A stretch of DNA of 64,000 nt from Leifsonia sp052114085 (GCF_052114085.1 NZ_JBFREB010000001.1:2666001-2730000); one strand, 5' to 3'; positions 14,430-23,708 are shown, counted from the stretch's first letter. Program-made: numbers and translations. Notes: a model not told the origin generated them from the sequence alone.

Positions 14430-16330
14430 GACAGCGGCGCCCCGTCCGACCCGAAAGCGGTCTTGACCTCGATCTCGGTGTTGACGTCGTACGACGTCGT
14501 CCGCGGGGTCGGGAACTTCGGCGGTGGCGAGTTCAGCAGCCGGGTGTCGTAGCTGTACTTCTTCAAGAAGCCGCTGCGACTGCTTCCCGCGCCTCTTCCC
14601 ACCGGACCACGGAATTCCTGCGCGATGGAGCCGGTGACGCACAGGTAGGCCTGCGAGTCGCCCGAATCGTAGTTGTGCACCTCGAAGCTGTGGTTGTTGG
14701 AGAGGATGGCGGCGTTGATCGTCCGCGCGCAGTTGCCGCTCGAGGCGGTCGCCTCGAACGTGAGGTACGGCTTGTTGCTGGAGCAGGCCGTCCCGCTGCT
14801 GTTCGGGTACGTGGTCGGGTTGGTGCAGACGATCGGGTTCCAGACCCAGACGGCGCCTGCGCCGACGAGGCCGAGGATGTCGTTTGCGGCGTCCTGGTAG
14901 ACGAGCTTCCCCGTGATCCAGGCGAAGTGCTCGGCGGTGACGGTCATCGCGCTGTGCATGGTGCCCTCGACGAAGACATCGCCGGCACGGCAGTCGTAGG
15001 TGGCGATCGACGGCACGATCTCGTTGGCGACCGGGTATCCGATGCCGTTGCCGGCTGCCGCATTGTTGGTCCCGCCGACGCACTTGAAACCGTTCGCGTT
15101 CGGGGAGGCGGAGGACGACCAGTAGTTCGCATTCGTCACCCCGCTCGGCACCGCCTGCACGTAGGCGAGGTTGTTGTAGAGCTGGGAGCTCGGACCGATC
15201 GTGATGGTTTGACCGGTGGCCCCGGAAAGTGTTCCGGAGTTCTGACTCTCGGTCTTCGCCGGATCGCCCGGGGTGCCGCAGAAGGCCGGCGCCGTACCCG
15301 CTGTGGCGTTTCCGTTCGACAGCTCGGTTTTCTTCGTCCACGGCGACCGGACGGTCATGGAGGCCACCCCTCCCAACACCGAGTACGTGATCTTGGTGGG
15401 CCCGGTGTAAAGGCACCCCGGGCTCGGCACCTTCGTCGAGATGTCCGTGCGCACCTGGTCGAGTTGCGCCTGGGCCGGTGGCATCGTGATCTGCGCCGCG
15501 TTCACGGGAGCACCGGCGCTGAACGTCGGCGTCTGCGCTCCGCCCGAGCAGTTGTTCGCGGTGTACAGCTTGCCGGCAATGGGAGTCGGGTTCGCGCTCG
15601 TCACTCTCTGCTTGAACGTGCCACCGCAGATGTTGAGGGTGTCGTTGGAATGGACCTGGCCGTCGAACGTATCCCCGGCGATGAAGTTGATCAGGCAGCC
15701 GCTGTCCCGCGTCGCCGCCCAGGCGTAGGCGACGGTGCAGTCCACATCGTTCAGCGTCGGGTCGAGCTCTTCGTAATCGGTGAAGTAGACGTAGTTGGTG
15801 AAGCCGGTCTGCTTGATGTTGGCGACGACGCTTCGCGTGACCGTATCCACTCGCCCGGTGGCACGCAGATGCAGGATGCCGTTGCTCGCGTACTTGGAGT
15901 TGTCCACCTCGTACCGGAAGGAGGCGTTCGCCGCGAGACCGTCTGTCAGGGGCACGGACGCCCACCGGCCGCCTGCTGCCGTGGTGGTGACGTCGAAGGC
16001 GGGGTTGTCGCGGCTGCTGGGCGGAAGTGCGACGGATCCCTGCGAGCCGTTGGCGATGGTGAACGCCGAGGCCGGGTTGCCGTACTGCTGGTAACTCGGG
16101 TCGTTCGTGAGGCGCCCCTGGTAATCGGCGACTCCGGCGAAGGCGGCCGACATGGCCGCATCCCAGTCCGCGTCGTGGTTGGAGCGGACCAGGCCGGAGA
16201 CCGAGAAGGTCATCGTCAGGGAGATCAGCAGCAGGAGGACGCTGGCGATGCCGACGACCATGGCGAGCGCCACGCCGCGTTCGCGCGAGGCGCGGACCAT
16301 CGCCAGCCGGGAGCGCAGAAGAGTGAGCAT
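14426..16330 (-). CDS. Large PilX-like pilus component (634 aa)
   Basis: A short basic N-terminus (MLTLLRSRLAMVRASRERG) precedes one membrane helix (~19-48), as in PilX-type components, but there is no canonical GF[TS]LIE leader. The rest is extracellular, Ser/Thr/Asn/Gly-rich with several cysteines. It contains GQVHSNDTLNICGGTF, a pattern found in large pilus-tip-like proteins. Its position next to two prepilin-like genes and pilD suggests a tip or initiation complex component. Eight bases separate it from the upstream gene. Confidence 0.75.
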   Translation of the reverse strand: MLTLLRSRLAMVRASRERGVALAMVVGIASVLLLLISLTMTFSVSGLVRSNHDADWDAAMSAAFAGVADYQGRLTNDPSYQQYGNPASAFTIANGSQGSVALPPSSRDNPAFDVTTTAAGGRWASVPLTDGLAANASFRYEVDNSKYASNGILHLRATGRVDTVTRSVVANIKQTGFTNYVYFTDYEELDPTLNDVDCTVAYAWAATRDSGCLINFIAGDTFDGQVHSNDTLNICGGTFKQRVTSANPTPIAGKLYTANNCSGGAQTPTFSAGAPVNAAQITMPPAQAQLDQVRTDISTKVPSPGCLYTGPTKITYSVLGGVASMTVRSPWTKKTELSNGNATAGTAPAFCGTPGDPAKTESQNSGTLSGATGQTITIGPSSQLYNNLAYVQAVPSGVTNANYWSSSASPNANGFKCVGGTNNAAAGNGIGYPVANEIVPSIATYDCRAGDVFVEGTMHSAMTVTAEHFAWITGKLVYQDAANDILGLVGAGAVWVWNPIVCTNPTTYPNSSGTACSSNKPYLTFEATASSGNCARTINAAILSNNHSFEVHNYDSGDSQAYLCVTGSIAQEFRGPVGRGAGSSRSGFLKKYSYDTRLLNSPPPKFPTPRTTSYDVNTEIEVKTAFGSDGAPLS

Positions 16331-16338
16331 TTCGATCC

Positions 16339-17010
16339 CTATCCGACGTTCGCCATGCCGATGGTGTTGGTGAGGGTCACCGCGTTGGCCGCACCGGTCG
16401 CCTGGATGGTGATGGTCACCTGGATGGACGCGATCGCGGCCTTCTGGGTGTCGCTGGTGATCGTCGCCGGGAGCAGTTCGGTTCCGGCCTTATTGAAGTA
16501 GCGGAACACGGTGGTGCTCGCCGGGATGGAGTTGCACAGGTTGCGCGTCGGGCGCGCAGTGCCGAAGTCCCAGTGGCCGTTCGCGCCGGGGGTGTTCGAC
16601 GTCGCCGGGTACTGGGTCTCGGTGAGGATGCCCGTGCCGGTGAGGGCGTAGCTCACCATGACCGGGCTCTCGGCGCCGTTGAGGTTCACGTAGGCGTAGA
16701 ACTGGAGCCCGGTCGCGGAGGCGGAGATGATCGCGGGAGCGTTGAGCGGGTTGCCGGGCGTGGGGGACGCCAGCGGATTCGGGGTCGCCGCGCGGATCAT
16801 GCGCGCCACCTGGTTCATCCCGTTCGACGCCTGCCGGGTGCCCCCGTCGATGGACTGCGCGAGGCTGACGCTGTGCGTGCCCGCGACGAACATCCACACG
16901 CCCAGAGTCATCAGGAAACCGGTGAGCATGATCGCGATGAGGAGCTCGATGAGTGACAGCCCGGCCTCGCGGGAGCGCAGCATCCGTAGCAACCACACAG
17001 CGCGCATCAT
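16339..17010 (-). CDS. Minor prepilin, PilW-like (223 aa)
   Basis: A type IV prepilin with cleavage motif G/LSLIELLIAIML following a 16-residue leader (MMRAVWLLRMLRSREAG). The conserved Glu is at position 5 of the mature protein and a hydrophobic assembly helix follows. The remaining ~180 residues form a globular extracellular domain. The start overlaps the stop of the upstream prepilin gene by four bases. It probably belongs to the pilus initiation complex with its neighbours. Confidence 0.85.
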   Translation of the reverse strand: MMRAVWLLRMLRSREAGLSLIELLIAIMLTGFLMTLGVWMFVAGTHSVSLAQSIDGGTRQASNGMNQVARMIRAATPNPLASPTPGNPLNAPAIISASATGLQFYAYVNLNGAESPVMVSYALTGTGILTETQYPATSNTPGANGHWDFGTARPTRNLCNSIPASTTVFRYFNKAGTELLPATITSDTQKAAIASIQVTITIQATGAANAVTLTNTIGMANVG

Positions 17011-18398
17011 GGCTGCCTCGGATCGAGGGTGAACGTGTACGCGTCCGGGTACACAGGGCTACCGGCGGGGAGGGTGAGGTCGGTCTTCTTGACCTGGTTG
17101 GAAGCGCCCGGCGTGTCGGTCTTGTTGCTCATCGCGTACACCCGCCAGCTGCCGTAGGGCAGGGCGATGGTGGCCGCGTTGCCGGAGGACACCGGGAAAG
17201 CGAGCGACATCGGCTTCGTGCACCCCGGATCCCCCGTCGAGGCGGGCGCTGCGGTGCTGACGGCGACGATCCACTTGCTCGACGTCTTGACCGTCACCAG
17301 CGGCATGAGAACGGTCGTTCCCGAGCCGGGGGTGACTCCGACAGCCGGCTGCCGCTGCCCGACGTTGCCGGAAGCGTTGGGCGTCACCCACTGAGCAGGA
17401 TCGACCGAGAGACAGGACGGCTGGGTCGCCGGCGTCTGCACGTACTGGCCGGCGAACACGTTGTACCCCGAGCCCCACGGGAACAGCGGAGCCGAAGCCG
17501 TTGTCACCAGCAGCAGGGTGCTGGGCGTCACCGCCGTGGAGTAGGGGTCACCCTGGGAGATGAAGGTCATCGGGAGGGACGTCGGAAACAGGGTTCCGAG
17601 CGGCGCGCCGGGAGACAGGGTCAGGAGGGGATTCGCCGCGGTGTCGTACTGCACGTCGAGCACCGACGACTGGCCGGCCGTGACGTTGGTCTGGAACGAC
17701 GGAGCCTGCACCTGCTTGCTGCTGATGCGGCCGTCGCCCGCCTTGCCCACAGTGATGGCGTATGTGCCCGGGGCGACCTTCAGCACGTAGCTGCAGCCGT
17801 CAGCATCGGTGGGATCCGGTGCGGTGGGAACAGCGGCGGCGGTATTCGGTGAGACGGTGGTGTCGACCTTCGCCGCGATGGGCACGCCCGGGAGGGCGGA
17901 TCCGGAGGCATCGGTCACGTGGACGATGATCGTGCCCGTGGTCGGATCGTTGATCGGGCCGGCGGGGGCGAGCAGTGTGCTGGCCTGGACCGGGGTGGTC
18001 GAGGGGTTCTTGCCGTCCCACGAGACGGAGACGTTCAGGGTCTTGTTCTGCAGGATGCTGGTTCCGCTCCCACAGTCGGAGGCGGCGCCGGCGCTGTTCA
18101 CCCAGCCGACCTGCTTCGTGATCGTGTAGGTCGTTCCGTCGAGTGTCTGGGAGACGATGCCGCCGGTGACGTCGAAGATGTCGGTCGTCGCCCGGGCCAC
18201 GTCGATCTGCTGCGCGGCGAGATTGGCCGCGACTTCACTGGAGCGGCTGTTGCGGGTGAGGGTCATCGAGAGCGTCAGCGAGTAGGCGACGATGACGGAG
18301 ATGATCGCGAAGACCATCATGGCGACGAGGACCTCGATGAGGGTGAACCCGCGGTCGCGGGACTCGTTGTCGTGGAAGAGGGTGTTGAGGCGGTTCAC
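17007..18398 (-). CDS. Large minor prepilin with an Ig-like insert, PilV-like (463 aa)
   Basis: The prepilin motif G/FTLIEVLVAMMVFAI follows the leader MNRLNTLFHDNESRDRG. At 463 residues it is far larger than a usual minor pilin. Residues ~165-265 (TIIVHVTDASGSALPGVPIA, then CSYVLKVAPGTYAITVGK) match the pattern of carboxypeptidase-regulatory or CNA-B Ig-like domains, typical of surface adhesins. Several cysteines are present. It overlaps the next gene by four bases and lies 114 bases after pilA, past a hairpin. A tip adhesin role is inferred from size and domain type. Confidence 0.82.
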   Translation of the reverse strand: MNRLNTLFHDNESRDRGFTLIEVLVAMMVFAIISVIVAYSLTLSMTLTRNSRSSEVAANLAAQQIDVARATTDIFDVTGGIVSQTLDGTTYTITKQVGWVNSAGAASDCGSGTSILQNKTLNVSVSWDGKNPSTTPVQASTLLAPAGPINDPTTGTIIVHVTDASGSALPGVPIAAKVDTTVSPNTAAAVPTAPDPTDADGCSYVLKVAPGTYAITVGKAGDGRISSKQVQAPSFQTNVTAGQSSVLDVQYDTAANPLLTLSPGAPLGTLFPTSLPMTFISQGDPYSTAVTPSTLLLVTTASAPLFPWGSGYNVFAGQYVQTPATQPSCLSVDPAQWVTPNASGNVGQRQPAVGVTPGSGTTVLMPLVTVKTSSKWIVAVSTAAPASTGDPGCTKPMSLAFPVSSGNAATIALPYGSWRVYAMSNKTDTPGASNQVKKTDLTLPAGSPVYPDAYTFTLDPRQP

Positions 18399-18463
18399 GG
18401 GGGTTCACCTCCCTGGGTCGGGTCCGGGGGTGGATGGTGGATCAAGGGCCGCTGGAGAGCGGA

Positions 18464-18493
18464 AGCGGGGCGCCGCTGGGAAGCGACGCCCCG
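18464..18493 (-). terminator. Hairpin between pilA and the minor pilins
   Basis: The sequence GCGGGGCG...CGCCCCGC forms a long, nearly perfect stem with an internal mismatch and a short loop. There is no U-tract. It lies directly after the pilA stop, where partial termination or 3'-end protection would give more major pilin than downstream proteins. Confidence 0.55.
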
Positions 18494-18512
18494 CTGTCAG
18501 GAGCGGATCCTG

Positions 18513-18947
18513 TTAGCAGATGCCGGTCGTGGCACCGTTGGTCTGGTCGATGTGGAACGTCGTTCCAGTGCTGCTGACCTCCTGGACGCAGAAGGCAGTC
18601 GACGTTGCGCCCGTCTTGAAGGTCGGCGCGGTGTTACCCGGGCTCAGGGTGTAGCCGTAGTTGGCGAGCCCTGTGCCGGTCACCGCGTCGAAGGTCGGGA
18701 GGGTGGCCGAGGAGCCCTTGTCGGTGTAGTACGCGACGACGGCGGTCTTGGCGTTGGCGAGGTCGGACTTGACACTCGCGTCCTTCGCGTTGTTCTGGAC
18801 TCCGATGTAGATCGGGATGGCGATGGCGGCGAGGATGCCGATGATGATGACCACCACGAGGAGTTCGATCAGGGTGAAGCCCTTCTCGTCCTCTTCGAGC
18901 AGCCCCTGGCGGCGAGCGTTCAGCTTGCCCATGAGACGGAAGTACAT
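18513..18947 (-). CDS. pilA: Major type IV pilin (144 aa)
   Basis: A classical prepilin with a 23-residue charged leader ending KG, then FTLIELLVVVIIIGILAAIA with Glu at mature position 5. The mature chain has about 121 residues. A compact head ends with two cysteines, AFCVQEV and the terminal TGIC, which can close a D-loop-like disulfide at the very C-terminus. The start MYFRLMGKLN is chosen over a longer frame whose extra residues are Pro/Ala-rich and unlike a leader. No good ribosome binding site is visible for it. The gene is isolated on both sides by hairpins and gaps, which suggests separate, strong expression. Confidence 0.9.
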   Translation of the reverse strand: MYFRLMGKLNARRQGLLEEDEKGFTLIELLVVVIIIGILAAIAIPIYIGVQNNAKDASVKSDLANAKTAVVAYYTDKGSSATLPTFDAVTGTGLANYGYTLSPGNTAPTFKTGATSTAFCVQEVSSTGTTFHIDQTNGATTGIC

Positions 18948-19088
18948 TGCAGTGTCCAATCGGTCGGGTGGAGGTGGTGCGGCTGGAGCGGATGCGAGTA
19001 CCGCTTCCGGGATGACCATATTTCCCAGCGGTTTTGGAGAAATATCCCCCGTCAGAGGGGTTTTCAGGGCTTTCCCGACCCCAGTGCG

Positions 19089-19106
19089 GGGGCGTTTTGC
19101 CGCCCC
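19089..19106 (-). terminator. GC-rich hairpin between pilC and pilA
   Basis: GGGGCG and CGCCCC enclose a TTTTGC loop in the 176-base gap downstream of pilC. It could end the pilB-pilT-pilC transcript. I see no convincing pilA promoter on the remaining sequence, so its effect is uncertain. Confidence 0.4.
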
Positions 19107-19123
19107 TGGCCCCCGGCGGAGGG

Positions 19124-20353
19124 TCAGCCTCCGACGGCCGACGCGATGCTGAAGATGGGCAGGTAGAGGGCGACGACCATGCCGCCGATGACCACGCCGA
19201 GGAAGGCGATCATGAGCGGTTCGATGAGGGCTGTGAGCTGCTCGGTGGTGGCCTCCACCTCCTGCTCGTAGAAGTCGGCGACCTTGTCGAGCATGGTCTC
19301 GAGGGACCCGGCATCCTCGCCCACGGCGATCATCTGCGTGACCATGGAGGGGAAGACCTTCTGACGGCCCAGCGGGGTGGCTATCGCCTCACCCTGTCTG
19401 ACGCCCTCAGCGACCTCCTCCAGGGCTTTCTCGAGCACGTAGTTGCCGCTGGTCTCCCCCACGATCCGCAGGGCCTGCAGGATCGGTACACCGGCGCTGA
19501 TCATGTTGGCGAAGTTGCGGCTGAACCGGGCGATCGCGATGCGCTTCATCAGCGACCCGAAGACAGGCATCCGGAGCTTGAACGGATCCAGTCGCTTGCG
19601 GACCCCTTCGTCGTTCTTGTGCTTGGGCCACCAGAAAGCGAACACGATGCCCAGGACGGCGACCACCGGCACGACGAACACCATGGCGTGCGAGAGCTGG
19701 ACGAGCACCAGCGTCGGGAGCGGCAACTGCTTGCCCAGGCCGGCGAACATCTTCTCGAAGATCGGCACGACGAACAGCAGCATGGCCGTGACGCCGACGA
19801 TCGTCATGCAGAACACGATCACCGGATAGGTCAGGGCGGACTTGATCGCGGAGCGGAGCTTGACCTCCTTCTCGAAGTTCTCGGCCACCGCCTCCAGCGC
19901 GCCGTCGAGGAAACCGCCGGTCTCGCCAGCCTTGACCATGTTGATCATGAGCGGCGGGAAGACGTCTGCGTGTCTTCGCATGGCGTCGGAGACGGCGACG
20001 CCGCTCTCCACCTGGTCGCGGACGTCGGACAGCACGGCGTTGAACTTCTTGTTCGAGGTCTGCTCGGCGATGATGTTGAGGGTCCGGAGGAGCGACAGGC
20101 CCGCCCCGATCATCGTCGCCATCTGGCGGCTGGTCACGGCGAGCTCTTTGAGCTTCACCCCCGAGCCCGCGGACAGCTTGATCTCCCGATTCAGGCCCGT
20201 TCCCTCGCCCGCCTCCGCGATGGAGACCGGCGACAGGCCCATGGTCCGCAGACGAGAGGCGACGGCGGCTTCGCTTGTCGCATCCACCCGGCCCTTGACG
20301 ATCTTGCCCTCGGCGTTCCGGCCCCGGTACGCGTAGGCGGTGCTCGTGCTCAC
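19124..20353 (-). CDS. pilC: Type IV pilus polytopic platform protein PilC (409 aa)
   Basis: The membrane platform on which PilB and PilT act. Two T2SSF domains are visible: residues ~75-195 (TSRQMATMIGAGLSLLRTL, VKAGETGGFLDGALE) and ~270-400 (RFSRNFANMISAGVPILQAL, AVGEDAGSLETMLDKVA). Three membrane helices lie near ~175-200, ~225-250 and ~380-403. The GTG start lies two bases after the pilT stop. Length is typical of the family. Confidence 0.93.
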   Translation of the reverse strand: MSTSTAYAYRGRNAEGKIVKGRVDATSEAAVASRLRTMGLSPVSIAEAGEGTGLNREIKLSAGSGVKLKELAVTSRQMATMIGAGLSLLRTLNIIAEQTSNKKFNAVLSDVRDQVESGVAVSDAMRRHADVFPPLMINMVKAGETGGFLDGALEAVAENFEKEVKLRSAIKSALTYPVIVFCMTIVGVTAMLLFVVPIFEKMFAGLGKQLPLPTLVLVQLSHAMVFVVPVVAVLGIVFAFWWPKHKNDEGVRKRLDPFKLRMPVFGSLMKRIAIARFSRNFANMISAGVPILQALRIVGETSGNYVLEKALEEVAEGVRQGEAIATPLGRQKVFPSMVTQMIAVGEDAGSLETMLDKVADFYEQEVEATTEQLTALIEPLMIAFLGVVIGGMVVALYLPIFSIASAVGG

Positions 20354-20355
20354 GA

Positions 20356-22035
20356 TCAGCCCACCGTTCCTGAGTAGCTGTCGCCGAAGTCGGGACCGCT
20401 CGCGGCGATCGCCATAGCCGAAGCCTCGGTCGGCGACTCGATGCGCTGGATGAGGCGGGTGATGCCCTCCTTGTCGTGCGCCTTCTCCATCGCGGACCGG
20501 CGGGTGATCACGCCGGCGTTGACGAGCTCGGCCAGGTGCTGATCCATCGTGCGCATCCCCGAATCCCGACCCGCCTGCATCATGGAGGGGATCTGATAGG
20601 TCTTGCCCTCGCGGATGACGTTGGCGATGGCCGGGTTCATCATGAGGATCTCGGTCGCGACCACCCGGCCCTTTCCGCTCGCGCGCTTGATCAGGGTCTG
20701 CGAGACGACGCCCTGGAGGGTGCCGGCCAGCTGCGCCCGCACCTGATCCTGCTGGTGCGGCGGGAAGACGTCGATCACGCGGTCGATGGTCTGCGGCGCA
20801 TCCTGGGTGTGCAGGGTGGCGAAGACGAGGTGGCCGGTCTCCGCCGCGGTGAGGGCGACCGAGATCGTCTCCAGGTCGCGGAGCTCGCCGATGAGGATCA
20901 CGTCGGGGTCCTGACGGAGCACGTGCTTGAGCGCGTTGTTGAAGCTGTGGGTGTCGAACCCGACCTCGCGCTGGTTGACGATCGACTTCTTGTGCACGTG
21001 CATGAACTCGATCGGGTCTTCGACCGTCACGATGTGGTCCGAGCGGGTGCTGTTCACGAGGTCGATGAGCGCCGCCAGCGTGGTCGACTTGCCCGAACCG
21101 GTGGGGCCGGTGACCAGCACCAGGCCGCGCGGCAGCTGCGCGAACTGGCCGACAGTCTCCGGTACGCCGAGCGCATCCAGCTGCTTGATCTCGGTCGGGA
21201 TGAGACGGAACGCGCCGCCGTACGAACCGCGCTGCTGGTACAGGTTCACGCGGAACCGGGAGTTCGCCGAGATGGTGAACGCGAAGTCGAGCTCGTGTTC
21301 CCGCTCGAACTGCTGCAGCTGGCGCTCGGTGAGCAGGCTGGTGAGCGCGCTGCGGGTGCGCTCGTGGTTCCATGGCTCAGTGCTCGCCGCCGCGCGGAGC
21401 CCGCCGTCGACGCGGACCATCGGCGGGGCGCCGACCGTGATGTGCAGGTCGGAGGCCCGCTGGTAGACCACCTCGTGGAGGGCCAGCACCAGATCCTTGT
21501 CCGCCTTCTCGAGCGCCTCACGCTCGGGATCGGTGAGGCTCTCGTCGAACTCGGGGATCGTCGGGTGGTGGACTTCCTGTGTTTCGGGCACCGGCGCCGC
21601 GGCACGGCGACCGGCGGGGATCAGACGGGTCACGGGGGCAGTCGGCGCGCCCGGCTGCGGCGATGAAGCCGGGTGGTCGAGCGACCAGACCAGGGTGGCG
21701 GGCTCGGGCTCAGGGGCGACGAACGGCTCCGGATCGGCGTACGTGACCGGCTCGGGCAGAGCCGACTCGGGCGCCGAGTACGCCACCGGCTCGGGCAGCG
21801 CCGGCGCCGGCACCGGCGCCGCATACGAAACCGGCTCCGGCAGCACCGACTCGGGTGCCGCATACGAAACCGGCTCGGCGCCCACCGGCGGCCCCCACTG
21901 GGGCGGCGCACTCAGCGGCACACCAGGGCCGGGCGTCCACCCGCCGGCGCTCGCGCCGGGCGGGGTCACCGGGATCTCGTACACCGGCTTGTCCACCGGC
22001 GGCGGGAAGCCACCCCAGCTCTCGTCGTTCGTCAT
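20356..22035 (-). CDS. pilT: Type IV pilus retraction ATPase PilT with a Pro-rich N-terminal extension (559 aa)
   Basis: The ATPase core (residues ~195-545) has LHEVVYQRASDLHITVGAPP, Walker A GPTGSGKSTT (~308), VEDPIEF, GELRDLET (Asp box), the His box TGHLVFATLHTQDAP, and IANVIREGKTYQI matching the PilT AIRNLIRE motif. PilT depolymerises the pilus. The usual length is about 350 residues. Here about 190 extra N-terminal residues are Pro/Ala/Glu-rich and contain tandem copies of a PEPV-x-YA-x-PE motif, probably disordered. An AGGAGGG ribosome binding site lies upstream and the pilB stop is eight bases away. Confidence 0.92.
   Translation of the reverse strand: MTNDESWGGFPPPVDKPVYEIPVTPPGASAGGWTPGPGVPLSAPPQWGPPVGAEPVSYAAPESVLPEPVSYAAPVPAPALPEPVAYSAPESALPEPVTYADPEPFVAPEPEPATLVWSLDHPASSPQPGAPTAPVTRLIPAGRRAAAPVPETQEVHHPTIPEFDESLTDPEREALEKADKDLVLALHEVVYQRASDLHITVGAPPMVRVDGGLRAAASTEPWNHERTRSALTSLLTERQLQQFEREHELDFAFTISANSRFRVNLYQQRGSYGGAFRLIPTEIKQLDALGVPETVGQFAQLPRGLVLVTGPTGSGKSTTLAALIDLVNSTRSDHIVTVEDPIEFMHVHKKSIVNQREVGFDTHSFNNALKHVLRQDPDVILIGELRDLETISVALTAAETGHLVFATLHTQDAPQTIDRVIDVFPPHQQDQVRAQLAGTLQGVVSQTLIKRASGKGRVVATEILMMNPAIANVIREGKTYQIPSMMQAGRDSGMRTMDQHLAELVNAGVITRRSAMEKAHDKEGITRLIQRIESPTEASAMAIAASGPDFGDSYSGTVG
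21737..21882 (-). repeat. Tandem 39-45 bp repeats inside pilT
   Basis: Units begin at 21737 (39 bp), 21776 (45 bp, with a small internal expansion), 21821 (39 bp) and 21860 (partial). They share the core ACCGGCTC(G/C)GGCAG and encode PEPV-x-YA repeats in the PilT extension. All units keep the frame, so copy number can change without breaking the gene. Confidence 0.75.
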
Positions 22036-22043
22036 GTGCCCTC

Positions 22044-23708
22044 CTAGGCGACAACTCTCAGGATCTCGTCGACGGATGTCAGACCGCGCTTGGCTTTCTC
22101 CCAGCCGTCCTCGCGCAGGGTCAGCATCCCCTGCTCGCGGGCAGCCCGGCCGATCTCGGCACTGGAGGCGCGCTCGACGGCGAGGCGCTCGATCTCCTCC
22201 GTCACCGCCATGACCTCGTGCACCGCGATGCGGCCGCGGTAGCCGGTGTTCGAGCACGCGGGGCAGCCGACCGGGACGAACAGCTGCGGCGGCGCCTCAT
22301 CCACGGGGATGGCGAAGCGTAGGCGGCGCAGGTCGTCGGCGACGAAGGTGCCCGGCTGCTTGCAGCGGTCGCAGAGACGCCGCGCAAGCCGCTGGGCGAC
22401 GACGCAGTCGAGGGCGGAACCGACCAGGAAGGGCTCGATGTCCATCTCGGTCAGGCGTGTCACCGCGCTCGGGGCGTCGTTGGTGTGCAGCGTCGAGAGC
22501 ACGAGGTGCCCGGTGAGCGACGCCTCGATCGCGATCTGCGCGGTCTCGTGGTCGCGGATCTCACCGAGCAGCACCACATCCGGGTCGGAGCGCAGGATGC
22601 TGCGCAGCGCGCTCGCGAACGTCAGCCCCGCCTTCGGGTTCACCTGCACCTGGTTGATGCCCGGCATGCGGTACTCGACCGGATCCTCGACCGTGATCAC
22701 GTTGATCTCCGGCCGGGCGACGGCGTTCAGCGTCGTGTAGAGGGTGGTCGACTTGCCGGAGCCGGTCGGACCGGTGACCAGGATCATCCCGTACGGCTTC
22801 GAATACGCCTCGCGGTAGGTCTCGAAGTTGCGCTCCAGCAGATTCAGGTCTTTCAGCGTCATCCCCGTGTTGGTGTTGTCGAGGATTCGCATGACGACCT
22901 TCTCGCCCCAGACCGTCGGAAGGGTCGCGACGCGGAGGTCGATCTGGCGGCCGCCGTGAACCACCGACATGCGGCCGTCCTGCGGCTTGCGGCGCTCGGC
23001 GATGTCGATGTCCGACATGATCTTCAGCCGGGAGATGACGCCGTTCTGGATGCTCTTGGGCGCCGACTGCATGGCGTGGAGCACGCCGTCGATGCGATAG
23101 CGCACCCGGACGTCGTGCTCGGCCGGCTCGATGTGGATGTCCGAGGCGTGGTCCTGGATGGCCTGGCTCACCAGCAGGTTCACGAATCGGACGATCGGTG
23201 CGTCGTCGTCGGTCGACTCGGCGACCGACGCCTCCTCGCTGGCGGCCTTCTCCTCCTCCAGCGTCGAAGTCAGGTCGCTCAGCTCGTCGTCGGCGCGGAT
23301 GTACCGGTCGATCGCGGCCCGCAGGTCCGTCTCCTCGGCGACAGCGGCCGCAACGGTGAGCCGGGAGGCGGCACGCACGTCGTCGATGGCGAACACGTTG
23401 CCCGGGTCGGCCATCGCCAGGACGATCATGCCGTCGACGGTGCCGATCGGGAGGACCGTGTGGCGACGGCAGATCGCGCCGGGGATCAGCGCGACGGCCG
23501 CGCGGTCGACGGGGTAGTCGGTCAGTTCGACGAACGGGATGCCGGCCTGGGCCGCTCGCGCTCGCGCCAACTGCGCGGACGTGATTGCGCCGCGCGTGAT
23601 CAGTTCGCGCACGACGGACTCGTCCGCCGCCGGCTCGGTCTCCACTCGGTCGAGGTATTCGATCGGGAGGTGGCCGTGCAGGATGAGGATCTCGGTCATG
23701 GACGCCAC
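22044..23708 (-). CDS. pilB: Type IV pilus extension ATPase PilB (554 aa)
   Basis: Drives pilin polymerisation. Residues ~20-140 form the GspE N-terminal domain. The C-terminal ATPase has SDIHIEPAEHDVRVRYRIDG, Walker A GPTGSGKSTT (~311), VEDPVEYRMPGINQ, the Asp box RSDPDVVLLGEIRD, the His box TGHLVLSTLHTNDA, and a tetracysteine zinc site (CDRCKQ and CPACSNTGYRG). The GTG start at 23708 has GAGGAGG five bases upstream. It is the first gene of the pilus operon. Confidence 0.93.
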   Translation of the reverse strand: MASMTEILILHGHLPIEYLDRVETEPAADESVVRELITRGAITSAQLARARAAQAGIPFVELTDYPVDRAAVALIPGAICRRHTVLPIGTVDGMIVLAMADPGNVFAIDDVRAASRLTVAAAVAEETDLRAAIDRYIRADDELSDLTSTLEEEKAASEEASVAESTDDDAPIVRFVNLLVSQAIQDHASDIHIEPAEHDVRVRYRIDGVLHAMQSAPKSIQNGVISRLKIMSDIDIAERRKPQDGRMSVVHGGRQIDLRVATLPTVWGEKVVMRILDNTNTGMTLKDLNLLERNFETYREAYSKPYGMILVTGPTGSGKSTTLYTTLNAVARPEINVITVEDPVEYRMPGINQVQVNPKAGLTFASALRSILRSDPDVVLLGEIRDHETAQIAIEASLTGHLVLSTLHTNDAPSAVTRLTEMDIEPFLVGSALDCVVAQRLARRLCDRCKQPGTFVADDLRRLRFAIPVDEAPPQLFVPVGCPACSNTGYRGRIAVHEVMAVTEEIERLAVERASSAEIGRAAREQGMLTLREDGWEKAKRGLTSVDEILRVVA

